This document shows positions 35,695-44,234 of a stretch of DNA of 64,000 nt, piece after piece. Position 1 is the stretch's first letter. Every line of letters begins with the position of its first letter. Below the pieces are notes generated by a model. It did not search any database, was not told the origin of the DNA, and was given only the letters and a program-made list of their open reading frames with translations. Made by a program: the position numbers and the translations under genes. The DNA comes from DUPU01 sp050952465 (GTDB lineage Bacteria > Bacillota > Dehalobacteriia > Dehalobacteriales > Dehalobacteriaceae). The stretch spans positions 434,001-498,000 of the forward strand of contig JBMNKZ010000007.1 of assembly GCA_050952465.1 (NCBI GenBank). Direction: 5' to 3'.

Positions 35695-35761
35695 TGGTCA
35701 CCACCTCAGTTATAATTAGTCATTAATTCTATAGATAGACGAAATAACCTGCCTGATATAT

Positions 35762-35929
35762 TTATTTTTTTGGCACAATATCTGACTCACTAGTCAAGTT
35801 TTCACTCCCGGAATAACCGCAGATGGGACAAGTAGAAGCAACGGGACGTGCGGCTTCGAAGGAATTTTTACATCTGGCACATATATAGGAGTGAAAAATT
35901 CTGTCGGAAGCTTCATATTGGTTAATCAA
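35762..35929 (-). CDS. Small zinc-ribbon protein (55 residues)
   Basis: A short gene easily missed by length cut-offs. The TTG at 35929 has a perfect AGGAGG 8 bases upstream (35938-35943). The 55-residue product has two CxxC knuckles, CARC at 17-20 and CPIC at 34-37, with the spacing of a rubredoxin- or rubrerythrin-like metal ribbon (the stretch FHSYICARCKNSFEA). The acidic tail ends DIVPKK. It may bind zinc or iron. Function unknown; it precedes the PAP2 gene on the same strand. The overlapping plus-strand open frame has no ribosome site. Confidence 0.7.
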   Translation of the reverse strand: MINQYEASDRIFHSYICARCKNSFEAARPVASTCPICGYSGSENLTSESDIVPKK

Positions 35930-36087
35930 TGTTATAACCTCCTAAACAAAATCCTGGAAAATTATCAAGTTTATAAAAATTATTATGCAAAAGTTTTCTT
36001 TATTTATTCTTATTGTAAGGATGAATTCAAAAAGGCGTATATTATGGGTATAATTTACTCTAAGAAAGAAGGAGGTTAAAAATTAAA

Positions 36088-37173
36088 ATGTCCGATACAG
36101 CTTTAAGAAATATAATTAAAGACCAGGGACCCCTTACCTTTGCCTCATTCATGGAATTAGTCTTATACCATCAGGAATATGGATATTATAATTCTGGGCA
36201 GCCCATCATTGGAAAAGAGGGCGATTTTTATACCAGTGTTCATGTTAGTTCCCTTTTTGGGGAATTGATTACCGAGCAATTAGCTGACATGGCTAACCTT
36301 TTTGAGGGCTCTGTTTTCCAACTGGTAGAGTACGGGGCGGGAAAAGGTTTTTTAGCTTATGATATTCTAGAAACCATGGAAAAGAACTATCCTGATCTAT
36401 TTTCATGTACCCATTATTATATCATAGAAGCAGGACGGGAATTAAAAAAAGGACAGCAAAAGTTGCTATCAGTTTTTGGTAACAGGGTGCGATGGATAGA
36501 TAGTTTGAATATGGTGGATAAACCTTTTCGGGGTTGTGTCCTTTCCAATGAATTGGTGGATGCCTTTCCCGTTCATCTGGTGAAAAATGAAGAGGGTGAA
36601 TTGAAAGAAATTTATGTTATAGCAGAGAATCAGGAAATAAAAGAGATTACCGGGCCGCTTTCCACACCTGTTTTAAAAGATTATTTTGACTCCATGGGGA
36701 TTCGGTTGTTAGAAGGACAACGGGGAGAAGTATGTTTAGCGGCGAAAAACTGGCTGAAAGAGATCGGGGAAACACTGGATCAGGGCTTTGTTATTACCAT
36801 TGATTATGGTTATGAAGCAGATCTTCTTTATCATCCTATTAGAAAAGATGGAACAATAATGTGTTATAAAAAGCATAAGTCATCTCCGAATCCATATATT
36901 AATTTAGGAGAGCAGGATATTACCGCCCATGTTAATTTTACTGCATTACAAAAATGGGGAAATGAGTTTGGGTTGACCACAACAGGTTTTACAAATCAAA
37001 TGCATTTTTTATTTAACCTTGGTATGGTGGAGAAGCTGAGTAAAAATCCGGAAAAGGCGTTGAGTGCCCAGCATTTATTAGATCCTGAAGGCATGGGAGG
37101 TATTTTTAAAGTGTTGATTCAGCAAAAAGGGACAGTAAATAAGCTGCTAAAAGGACTAATCCCCTTACCATAA
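36088..37173 (+). CDS. Class I SAM-dependent methyltransferase, MidA/NDUFAF7 family
   Basis: A 361-residue SAM-dependent methyltransferase (PF02636). The N-terminal block FASFMELVLYHQEYGYYNSGQ and the following GDFYTSVHVSSLFGELI are the family signature, and the SAM site is EYGAGKGFLAYDIL (about 94-107). The human homologue NDUFAF7 methylates an arginine in complex I; bacterial targets are unknown. AGGAGG lies upstream of the ATG, slightly far (about 12 bases). A TTCAAA-N17-TATAAT promoter-like pair precedes the gene. Confidence 0.85.
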   Translation: MSDTALRNIIKDQGPLTFASFMELVLYHQEYGYYNSGQPIIGKEGDFYTSVHVSSLFGELITEQLADMANLFEGSVFQLVEYGAGKGFLAYDILETMEKNYPDLFSCTHYYIIEAGRELKKGQQKLLSVFGNRVRWIDSLNMVDKPFRGCVLSNELVDAFPVHLVKNEEGELKEIYVIAENQEIKEITGPLSTPVLKDYFDSMGIRLLEGQRGEVCLAAKNWLKEIGETLDQGFVITIDYGYEADLLYHPIRKDGTIMCYKKHKSSPNPYINLGEQDITAHVNFTALQKWGNEFGLTTTGFTNQMHFLFNLGMVEKLSKNPEKALSAQHLLDPEGMGGIFKVLIQQKGTVNKLLKGLIPLP

Positions 37174-37233
37174 TTTTCTACTCCTAAAATCGGCCATGGC
37201 GACTAAAAATAATATAGGGAAGGAGGTAAATAT

Positions 37234-38700
37234 ATGCCCCGTTCTATTAATTGGTTACCGTGGTGTCAGGATACTTTTTCAAAAGCCGCTCTTGATAATA
37301 AGCCGATTTTAATGTATTTAACAGCACACTGGTGCAGCTGGGGCGCGATCATGGATGATACAACTTTCCAGGATGCACAGGTAGTTAACCTGGTGGAAGA
37401 TAGTTTTATACCGATAAAAGTTAATGTGGATAAATATCCCCATGTAGCAGATCGTTATCATTTTGGAGGCTATCCCAGTGTGGTTATTTTAACCAGCGAG
37501 GGGCAAATCCTAAAGGGAGAGAACTATCTATCGGAAGAATTAATGAAAGGAACTTTAGAGGATGTATTAAAGAAGTATAACGGTTGGAAGATAATATTTT
37601 CGGCTAAAAAGAAAAAGCATAATCTGGGAAAAATTAAGCCTAATTCCATAGCTTTAAAGCAGGGTAATTTTTTACCCTTGTCAATCTTTGAAGTTAATGA
37701 AATTATTGCCAATGCCTATGACCAGGAATTTGGTGGTTTTATAATATCCCATCAAAAAATAAAGTTTCCTTTACCGGAGATACATGATTATTTATTGCTT
37801 TATGCTGAAAATAACCCAGGAAGTGCTGAAGAAATGATGGTTAGGCATTCTCTTGATGCGATCTGGGCAGGAGAAGTATACGATCGTGAACGGGGAGGTT
37901 TTTTCCGTTTATGCGAAGGCAAGGATTGGACCCTGCCCCATGCGGAAAAGCTTTTGGATCATAATGCTAATCTGATCCGTAATTATTTAACAGCTTATGA
38001 GAAGCTTGGCTGGGGAGAATACGAGGTCTTAATTCGGGATAGTATTAGTTTTTTTATTTCTGAGCTTTTCAATGAGGAAACCCAGGTGTTTGGTGGAAGC
38101 AAGATCGGAAAGAAAGTTGATAAAACTCCCTTTACAAATTGGAACAGCATCATGAGTTCTTCATTGTTATTAGCTTACCGGGTATTAGGTGATCAAGAAT
38201 ATCTGGATCTGGCATTAAAGGTTATTGAGTCTCTTTGGTCCAGATGTTACCGATTGGGCCGAGGCATGAGCCATTATTATTTAAATGGGCCGGCTGAAGT
38301 AGAACTTTTTTCCGATCAAATAAAATACATAGAGGCCTTATATGATGCCTTTTCTTTGACAGAAGACAAAGTCTACCTGCACCGGATGGACTTATTAATG
38401 CGCTCCCTGGAAAAAAACTATCAATTGCCGGAAGGTAACTTTTCCGATATTCCCTTAACGGAAAAAAATCTTGGCTATTTATGTATTCCCTTGGTGCCAT
38501 TTGTGGAAAATATAGATATGGCCCGGGTGTATATTAAGATGTCCCGGCTAATGGGATCAAATTATGCAGAAAAGGCCAGGCATATTTTAGAAAGTTTAAG
38601 CCCTATGATCCGGGAAAACCCTATCTTTGCTGCTAAATACGGTCAAGCTTTGATAGAAATGGATAATTATTGGGTAAAAAACCGTGTCTATAATAATTAA
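37234..38700 (+). CDS. YyaL/SPATA20-like thioredoxin-domain protein with degenerate active site
   Basis: A 488-residue protein. The N-terminal thioredoxin-like DUF255 domain (about 1-115: INWLPWCQDTFSKAALDNKPI, then VKVNVDKYPHVADRY and GGYPSVVIL) is followed by an (alpha/alpha)6-barrel similar to N-acylglucosamine 2-epimerase. In YyaL proteins the redox motif is CHWCHVM; here the aligned stretch reads CSWGAIMDD, so the second cysteine is lost. The protein is also shorter than the usual ~680 residues. A thiol-redox role is therefore doubtful. AAGGAGG precedes the ATG. The L,D-transpeptidase gene follows closely. Confidence 0.8.
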   Translation: MPRSINWLPWCQDTFSKAALDNKPILMYLTAHWCSWGAIMDDTTFQDAQVVNLVEDSFIPIKVNVDKYPHVADRYHFGGYPSVVILTSEGQILKGENYLSEELMKGTLEDVLKKYNGWKIIFSAKKKKHNLGKIKPNSIALKQGNFLPLSIFEVNEIIANAYDQEFGGFIISHQKIKFPLPEIHDYLLLYAENNPGSAEEMMVRHSLDAIWAGEVYDRERGGFFRLCEGKDWTLPHAEKLLDHNANLIRNYLTAYEKLGWGEYEVLIRDSISFFISELFNEETQVFGGSKIGKKVDKTPFTNWNSIMSSSLLLAYRVLGDQEYLDLALKVIESLWSRCYRLGRGMSHYYLNGPAEVELFSDQIKYIEALYDAFSLTEDKVYLHRMDLLMRSLEKNYQLPEGNFSDIPLTEKNLGYLCIPLVPFVENIDMARVYIKMSRLMGSNYAEKARHILESLSPMIRENPIFAAKYGQALIEMDNYWVKNRVYNN

Positions 38701-38749
38701 TAAAAACTGCTTTAGTGGTGCAGACTGTAAGATGAGCTATGAATCAGAA

Positions 38750-39718
38750 ATGGAAATTGGTAAAGATAAGGAGGTAAATAAAATAAGAAAAATAATTATT
38801 TTTGCAGTAGTTTTTATGGCTGCCTTTTTATGTTTTTCCTTTCCGTTAATGGCTTGTACCGACAATCAATTTTGCCCGGAATTAAAACTGACAGAGCCGA
38901 TGCAGTCAGGGGAACACATTGCCGAGCTGCAGGAATTACTAAAATCAGGAGGGTATTATGTAGGGGAAATTGATGGTAATTATAATCCCTTGACAGAGCA
39001 GGCGGTGATTAGTTTTCAGAAGCAAAACAGCTTAACACCCAATGGGATTGTAGAATATCGGACATGGAATGCCCTGGCACTTCTTTATGAAAATGTGGTT
39101 GCCCCGAAAAAGCATAAAAACGGACCCCAAGGAGAGGTAACAATTTTAGTAGATCTAAATAAACATCAACTACATATTTTAGATGACGGTAAAGTCTTTA
39201 AAACTTATCCCATTGCCGTAGGAAAATCAAAAACCCCCAGTCCCGCCGGGGAATATAAAATCGTGCATAAGGCGATTAACTGGGGCACCGGTTTTGGCAC
39301 CAGGTGGTTGGGTCTTAATGTGCCCTGGGGAATTTATGGAATTCATGGTACCAATAAACCGGGCTCCATCGGGCGGGCAGCATCCCATGGCTGTTTCCGT
39401 ATGTTCAACAGAGATGTTGAAGAAATATATCCTTGGGTCCACATTGGAACAAGAGTAATTGTTACAGGATACACTCCTGGGTTTAAAGGTTTTAATAGAC
39501 CGTTAAAAATTAAATCATCTGGTCAGGATGTGGCGATGCTCCAGTACCGGTTAAAGGAATTAGGTTTTAGTGTGGATTATGCCGACGGCCGCTATGGTGC
39601 TAATACGGAATTTGCTGTAAAACTTTTTGAAGCATATCATATGCTCCCCATCGATGGGGAAGCAGACATGGAAATGCTAAAACGATTAAATAAGTATTAT
39701 GAAAAAGAAGCCCAGTAA
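38750..39718 (+). CDS. L,D-transpeptidase with two peptidoglycan-binding domains
   Basis: Exported cell-wall cross-linking enzyme. A signal peptide (RKIIIFAVVFMAAFLCFSFPLMA) is followed by a PG_binding_1 domain (about residues 50-110) and a YkuD catalytic domain whose active-site motif is HGTNKPGSIG...SHGCFRM, with the nucleophilic cysteine in SHGC. A second PG-binding domain completes the C-terminus. The start is uncertain. The in-frame ATGs at 38732 and 38750 lack ribosome sites, while a perfect AAGGAGG at 38768-38774 points to an AUA codon at 38783, which would give MRKIIIF and a clean signal peptide. The nearest conventional ATG is used here. Confidence 0.9.
   Translation: MEIGKDKEVNKIRKIIIFAVVFMAAFLCFSFPLMACTDNQFCPELKLTEPMQSGEHIAELQELLKSGGYYVGEIDGNYNPLTEQAVISFQKQNSLTPNGIVEYRTWNALALLYENVVAPKKHKNGPQGEVTILVDLNKHQLHILDDGKVFKTYPIAVGKSKTPSPAGEYKIVHKAINWGTGFGTRWLGLNVPWGIYGIHGTNKPGSIGRAASHGCFRMFNRDVEEIYPWVHIGTRVIVTGYTPGFKGFNRPLKIKSSGQDVAMLQYRLKELGFSVDYADGRYGANTEFAVKLFEAYHMLPIDGEADMEMLKRLNKYYEKEAQ
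38768..38785 (+). promoter_or_regulatory. Strong ribosome site ahead of an AUA codon
   Basis: AAGGAGG (38768-38774) is followed after 8 bases by ATA (38783-38785), in frame with the L,D-transpeptidase. No AUG, GUG or UUG lies at suitable spacing in this frame. Confidence 0.6.
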
Positions 39719-39730
39719 CGGGCTTCTTTT
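39703..39730. terminator. Bidirectional terminator
   Basis: 11-bp stem AAAAGAAGCCC / GGGCTTCTTTT with a 6-nt loop that contains the L,D-transpeptidase stop codon. T runs arise on both strands, serving the converging L,D-transpeptidase and CBS-ACT genes. Confidence 0.8.
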
Positions 39731-40382
39731 ATTGAAAGTCATTATAGCTTTTATAAGCGGTGATTTTGTAACCATGCTCCTCCAGAGTTTTGATAATGGG
39801 TTCTCCGTAAAAGGTGGTTAAGCGGATGACGAGATAGGTTTTGCCTTCTTCCCGGAAAACAGCGACTCGGGAAATATTAGCTCCGTCTTCTTTTATGATT
39901 TGGGTAACGTTGGCCAAAACCCCGGGTTCGTCTGCCACTTCAATATCGATACGGCACCCCTGTTCTCTTACTCCCAAGAGGTCAATAAAGGCATCAAAGA
40001 TATTGGTTTCGGTAATAATTCCTACTAATTTATTATTTTCCATTACCGGCAGGGCACCCACCTTATGTTCCCGCATAATAATAGCAGCTTCTTCAATAAA
40101 AGCATCAGGAGAAATGGTGAATACTTTTTGTTTTTTTGGTAATACATCTTTAATTTTCATCTTGGCTAACAGGTAATTAATTTCAAAAACACTGAGAGTA
40201 GTTGCCGGTGAGGGGGATACCTCGCTTAAATCTCGGTCTGTGACAATCCCCACCAATTTATTATTCTCTAAAACCGGAAGTCTTCTAATATTGTGTTTAC
40301 GCATTAATTCCAAAGCGTCGGCAATAGTCGTTTGTTTGGTTATCGTAACCGGTTCTTTGGTCATTCTCGATCGTACATGCAT
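39729..40382 (-). CDS. CBS-pair and ACT-domain regulator (AcuB-like)
   Basis: Cytosolic protein of 217 residues: two CBS motifs (MTKEPVTITKQTTIADALELM... and VFTISPDAFIEEAAIIM...) followed by an ACT-like domain (IDIEVADEPGVLANVTQII). The architecture matches AcuB of Bacillus. CBS pairs usually sense adenine nucleotides and ACT domains sense amino acids, so a ligand-sensing role is likely; the target is unknown. ATG 40382 is chosen because GAGGAGG lies close upstream; the first in-frame ATG at 40400 overlaps that site. Confidence 0.85.
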   Translation of the reverse strand: MHVRSRMTKEPVTITKQTTIADALELMRKHNIRRLPVLENNKLVGIVTDRDLSEVSPSPATTLSVFEINYLLAKMKIKDVLPKKQKVFTISPDAFIEEAAIIMREHKVGALPVMENNKLVGIITETNIFDAFIDLLGVREQGCRIDIEVADEPGVLANVTQIIKEDGANISRVAVFREEGKTYLVIRLTTFYGEPIIKTLEEHGYKITAYKSYNDFQ

Positions 40383-40575
40383 TTTTAATCCTCCTCTCAT
40401 TTTTGAGGTATTGTATTAATTATAATAAATTCTATTCCAATAGGCCATGTTCCTGCCGGCAAAATAATTCTTCCCAAATATTGTTTTTTATCTCGCTTTT
40501 CAAAGGGCGCGGCAGGATTTTCTGCTAACAAAGAGAAAATGATAATAAAAAATACGAAAAGAGGGAGCAGTGTTA

Positions 40576-41214
40576 ATGAATATTAAAAACTGGCATAGGG
40601 ATGTTTTGGGTGAGAAGGTAGCTCAAGCTTTGAAGAAAAATGAATTTGATGCCATGTATTTTTCTACCCGGAAAGAAGCTATCGCTCAGGTATTAAAATA
40701 CATTGCTTCGGGAACAATTGTAGGCGTCGGTGGCTCGGTAACTATAGGCGAATTAGGTATCCTGGAAAAAGCCGAGGCCTTGGGAGCAAAGGTACTTAAC
40801 CATAATAAACGGGGACTTTCCCCGGAAGAGAAAAACGAGATCCGCCGTCAACAGCTTTTAAGCGACGTTTTTCTTTGCAGCAGTAATGCTATTACTTTAG
40901 ACGGATATTTAGTTAATGTGGATGGAACGGGAAATAGAGTTGCGGCTATGACCTTTGGCCCGAAAAAAATTGTGATCGTGGCCGGGACAAATAAAATCTG
41001 CCTGGATGAAAAGGCGGCGTTTGAAAGAATTCAAATGATTGCCTCTCCCATTAACAATAAAAGATTGAACATTCCTAATCCTTGTGTAGTGAGCGGAGTA
41101 TGCTGTAACTGCCAAGGGAAAACAAGAATCTGCCGGATTTATTCGGTGCTAAAGAAAAAACCTACCTTAAGCGATATTACGGTAATTCTGGTGGGTGAAG
41201 ATCTAGGTTATTAA
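40576..41214 (+). CDS. LUD-domain protein (LutC/YkgG-like)
   Basis: A 212-residue protein of the LUD superfamily, related to LutC of the lactate-oxidation complex. The core GTIVGVGGSVTIGELGI and the GTNKICLD region are typical. A cysteine-rich C-terminal segment (CVVSGVCCNCQGKTRIC) marks the stand-alone Clostridia subgroup. No lutA or lutB genes are near, so a link to lactate oxidation is not supported. ATG 40576 has GGGAG 8 bases upstream. Confidence 0.82.
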   Translation: MNIKNWHRDVLGEKVAQALKKNEFDAMYFSTRKEAIAQVLKYIASGTIVGVGGSVTIGELGILEKAEALGAKVLNHNKRGLSPEEKNEIRRQQLLSDVFLCSSNAITLDGYLVNVDGTGNRVAAMTFGPKKIVIVAGTNKICLDEKAAFERIQMIASPINNKRLNIPNPCVVSGVCCNCQGKTRICRIYSVLKKKPTLSDITVILVGEDLGY

Positions 41215-41236
41215 GAAATGAAGGAGATTGACCATC

Positions 41237-41989
41237 ATGGCACTTTCGGAAGACCAGTTAAAGAGATATAGCAGGCATATTGCCCTCCAGGAGGTAGGAA
41301 AGGCAGGGCAGGAAAAGCTCCTTAGTTCGAAAGTTTTGTTGATCGGAACCGGGGGTCTGGGTTCTCCCGTGGCTTATTATTTGGCAGCAGCAGGTGTGGG
41401 GAAGATCGGAATTCTCGATAGTGATCGAGTGGATTTATCTAACTTAAACCGACAGATTCTCTATAAAACAAAAGACTTGGGGAAAATAAAAGTGGAGCAG
41501 GCAAAAACCCAATTGGCAGAATTGAATCCGGATGTGTCAGTACAGGTTTATCATGAATGGTTTAATCAGGATAATGCTGAAAAAATTTGTTCCGGGTATG
41601 ATGTCATCGTTGATTGCCTGGATAACTTTGCTGCTCGTTTTGTTTTAAATGATGTCTGTCTGAAGTTGAATATTCCCATGGTTCATGCCGGTGTTTATAA
41701 ATACTTTGGCCAGACTTTAACTGTGATTCCGGGTCAAGGACCTTGCCTTAGATGTATTTATCCTGATGGGGAAATGCTGGATCAAGCCCCTAGTTGTGCC
41801 ACAGACGGCCTGATTGGGGTCATTCCCGGTGTTATAGGAACTTTGCAAGTGATGGAAGTAATAAAACTTCTTTTGGGTATTGGAGAAGCAAATAAAGACT
41901 GCCTACTTTATTTTGACGGGCTCAGTTTGGGGTTTGACCGGATTAAGTTAAGCCCTAGGGTAGGTTGTATTTGTCAAAAGGGTCGATAA
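41237..41989 (+). CDS. ThiF/MoeB/HesA-family adenylyltransferase
   Basis: E1-like enzyme of about 250 residues that adenylates the C-terminal glycine of a small sulfur carrier (MoaD or ThiS) for molybdopterin or thiazole synthesis. The N-terminal LSEDQLKRYSRHIALQEVG, the nucleotide motif GTGGLGSPVAYYLAAAGVG, and zinc cysteines in CLRC and CICQ are all present. The position usually held by the reactive cysteine is in the PSCATDG segment. Partner carrier genes are not in the window, so MoeB and ThiF cannot be told apart. ATG 41237 has AAGGAG 10 bases upstream. Confidence 0.88.
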   Translation: MALSEDQLKRYSRHIALQEVGKAGQEKLLSSKVLLIGTGGLGSPVAYYLAAAGVGKIGILDSDRVDLSNLNRQILYKTKDLGKIKVEQAKTQLAELNPDVSVQVYHEWFNQDNAEKICSGYDVIVDCLDNFAARFVLNDVCLKLNIPMVHAGVYKYFGQTLTVIPGQGPCLRCIYPDGEMLDQAPSCATDGLIGVIPGVIGTLQVMEVIKLLLGIGEANKDCLLYFDGLSLGFDRIKLSPRVGCICQKGR

Positions 41990-42021
41990 CTAAATAGAAT
42001 TCAGAGTATCTGGTCGTAATT

Positions 42022-42063
42022 AGAAAAGGGGATGTAACAAAAACTTATTTTTGCTGCATCCCC
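42022..42063 (-). terminator. Intrinsic terminator of lepB
   Basis: Outer stem GGGGATG / CATCCCC and inner stem CAAAAA / TTTTTG around a CTTA loop. On the minus strand it is followed by TTTTCTAATT. It may also stop the converging moeB-like transcript. Confidence 0.75.
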
Positions 42064-42084
42064 TTATAAATTCTTTTTTCATTC

Positions 42085-42609
42085 TTATTCAACTTTTCCC
42101 AGACTGTCAAAAGGCCATATCCGGAATAAGGCTTTCCCTTCGATATCATCCACCGGAACGAAAGAAACATCGGTACTTCTGCTGTCGTGACTGTTGCCTC
42201 GGTTGTCACCCATGACAAATACCGTGCCCGGCGGTACGATAGTATCAATCTCCCCGTCGGTATAATTTCCGTTAATGTATGGTTCTTTTTGTTCAATACC
42301 ATTGACAAAGACCTTGCCGTCTTGAATCTTTATTCTGTCGCCGCCTAAAGCAATAGCCCTTTTCACATAAAAGGTTCCTGGGCGGTCGGGGGCATTTAGA
42401 ATCACAATATCCCCCCGCTCGGGTGTACCGATAGTATAGACGATACGGTTGGTAAACAAACGGTCATGATCATGCAGAGTAGGATACATAGACTGACCGT
42501 ACACTTCCGTGATTTGAAAAAGGTAAGTTCTGATAATAATGGCAATCACGATGGCAATTAAAAAAGTTTTTAAATATTCCCAGAGTACACTGCTGATTGA
42601 TTTTTTCAT
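42085..42609 (-). CDS. lepB: Signal peptidase I
   Basis: Membrane serine protease that removes signal peptides from exported proteins. It has an N-terminal transmembrane anchor (LKTFLIAIVIAIIIRTYLF), the catalytic serine in GQSMYPTL (residue 40), and the general-base lysine in GTFYVKRAIALGGD. The GDNRGNSHDSR motif (box E) is complete. The 174-residue length is typical of Gram-positive Sip proteins. ATG 42609 is preferred over a GTG three codons earlier, which lies within the AGAGGTGG ribosome site. Confidence 0.95.
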   Translation of the reverse strand: MKKSISSVLWEYLKTFLIAIVIAIIIRTYLFQITEVYGQSMYPTLHDHDRLFTNRIVYTIGTPERGDIVILNAPDRPGTFYVKRAIALGGDRIKIQDGKVFVNGIEQKEPYINGNYTDGEIDTIVPPGTVFVMGDNRGNSHDSRSTDVSFVPVDDIEGKALFRIWPFDSLGKVE

Positions 42610-42719
42610 TCTATCCACCTCTTAAAATAATATTATACCATATCTTGCAGAAAGTCCTAAACTTATTTTAGCATAGCCAGAAAAATTGTGACCAATAATA
42701 GGGTTAGGAGGTGCGAAAA

Positions 42720-43526
42720 TTGAAAAGACTTTTATGGTCTATTTTTTTGTTTGCCATTATTTTGTCTTTACCCCTTCCTGTGGGAGCGGAACCCAGAGTA
42801 CGGGCGGAAACAGCTGTTTTGATTGACGGACATACGGGAGAGATTCTGTGGGAAAAGGATGCTCATAAGTTTCGACATCCTGCCAGCACCATCAAAATGT
42901 TAACCTGTCTCATTGCCCTAGAGATGGCAGGACTAACAGACCCGGTAGAAGTTGGTGAAAAGGCACATCAAACATATGTCGGGCAAACAATTGGGCTGAT
43001 GAAAGGTGATATCCTGACCGTGGAGGATTTAGTGGAGGCGTCACTACTCTGGTCAGCAAATGATGCGGCGGTGGCTTTGGGGGAACATATTGCCGGAGAC
43101 CCTGAAATGTTTTCTATCTTGATGTATCATAAGGCCTGGGCTTTAGGGGCATATAAGTCCAGCTTTAGAAACCCAAATGGCTATTCTGTACCGGGACAGT
43201 ATTCAACAGCCTATGACTTAGCTTTAATGGGCCGGGCTGCTATGGGCAATAAATTTATTGCGGATACAGTGCAAAAACCTGATCGGAAAATCCTATGGCT
43301 GAACAAATCAAAAACAATAACAGTGACAAATACCAATAAATTATTAGATTACTATCCATCGGCCAACGGTATTAAGACCGGTACCACCAATGCGGCGGGA
43401 GGATGTTTGGTAGCTTCTGCAGTACAGGGTGATAAGTGGCTTATCGCTACTATTCTGGGAAGTTCCAGACGATATGCCGATGCTGCCGCACTATTTGACT
43501 ATGGTTTTGCTCTAAACCGGGAATAG
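42720..43526 (+). CDS. D-alanyl-D-alanine carboxypeptidase (S11, DacF-like)
   Basis: Exported penicillin-binding protein that trims the terminal D-Ala from peptidoglycan stems. A signal peptide (LLWSIFLFAIILSLPLPVGA) leads into the catalytic domain with SxxK in PASTIKML, SxN in LLWSANDAA and KTG in GIKTGTTNAAGG. At 268 residues it lacks the C-terminal PBP5 domain and membrane anchor of classical DacA. The TTG at 42720 is chosen because AGGAGGTG lies 6 bases before it; the GTG at 42711 is inside that site. Confidence 0.92.
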   Translation: MKRLLWSIFLFAIILSLPLPVGAEPRVRAETAVLIDGHTGEILWEKDAHKFRHPASTIKMLTCLIALEMAGLTDPVEVGEKAHQTYVGQTIGLMKGDILTVEDLVEASLLWSANDAAVALGEHIAGDPEMFSILMYHKAWALGAYKSSFRNPNGYSVPGQYSTAYDLALMGRAAMGNKFIADTVQKPDRKILWLNKSKTITVTNTNKLLDYYPSANGIKTGTTNAAGGCLVASAVQGDKWLIATILGSSRRYADAAALFDYGFALNRE

Positions 43527-43638
43527 TTTATAATTTGATTAAAATTAGTGGTACAAGCTGCGCAAAATTAGTTATAATAGAAAGAAAATATTAGGAAGCG
43601 CGTTGTATGCCTTCCGGGTAGTATTAAGGAGATCCCTT

Positions 43639-44076
43639 ATGAAAGAAGTCACGATTTATACTGATGGTGCCTGTTCCGGAAATCCCGGACCGGGAGGTTG
43701 GGGTGCTATCTTGATGTATGGAGAACATAAGAAAGAAATTGCCGGTTATGTACCGCTCACGACCAATCAGCGTATGGAATTGACGGCGGTAATAGAAGGA
43801 TTAAAACTGCTGAAAGAAGCCTGTCAGGTAAAGGTATATAGTGACAGTGCTTATTTAATTAATGCTTTTAATCAACGCTGGCTTGTCAATTGGCAAAGAA
43901 ACGGCTGGAAAAATTCCAGGAAGGAGCCGGTGGAAAACCAGGATTTATGGAAAGAACTGCTAGGTTTATCCAAAATCCATCAGATTTCATGGATTAAGGT
44001 AAAAGGTCATGGGGATAACGTTTACAATAACCGCTGTGATGAACTAGCCCGAAATGAAATAAGCAAAAATAAATAA
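43639..44076 (+). CDS. rnhA: Ribonuclease HI
   Basis: Endonuclease that degrades the RNA strand of RNA-DNA hybrids. The four catalytic acids are visible: D9 in YTDGACSGNPGPGGW, E in QRMELTAV, D in YSDSAYL and D in NNRCDELA. At 145 residues it has the normal size, and the basic protrusion WLVNWQRNGWKNSRKEPVEN is present. The ATG at 43639 follows AAGGAG; an upstream open extension has no start support. Confidence 0.95.
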   Translation: MKEVTIYTDGACSGNPGPGGWGAILMYGEHKKEIAGYVPLTTNQRMELTAVIEGLKLLKEACQVKVYSDSAYLINAFNQRWLVNWQRNGWKNSRKEPVENQDLWKELLGLSKIHQISWIKVKGHGDNVYNNRCDELARNEISKNK

Positions 44077-44090
44077 AAAAGTTTGTATAG

Positions 44091-44123
44091 AAAGCCTTCC
44101 TCAAATTACCGGGGAAGGCTTTT
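44091..44123 (+). terminator. Intrinsic terminator of rnhA
   Basis: 10-bp stem AAAGCCTTCC / GGAAGGCTTT followed by TTATCG. Confidence 0.75.
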
Positions 44124-44234
44124 ATCGTTCTTTTTTATTAACAGAATAAATAAATTTTATCACTGGCAGGATTTTGGCCCTATTTCTTAGTATATTAACA
44201 AAGTGTAATAATATTTTTAGTTGGGAGAATCAAT

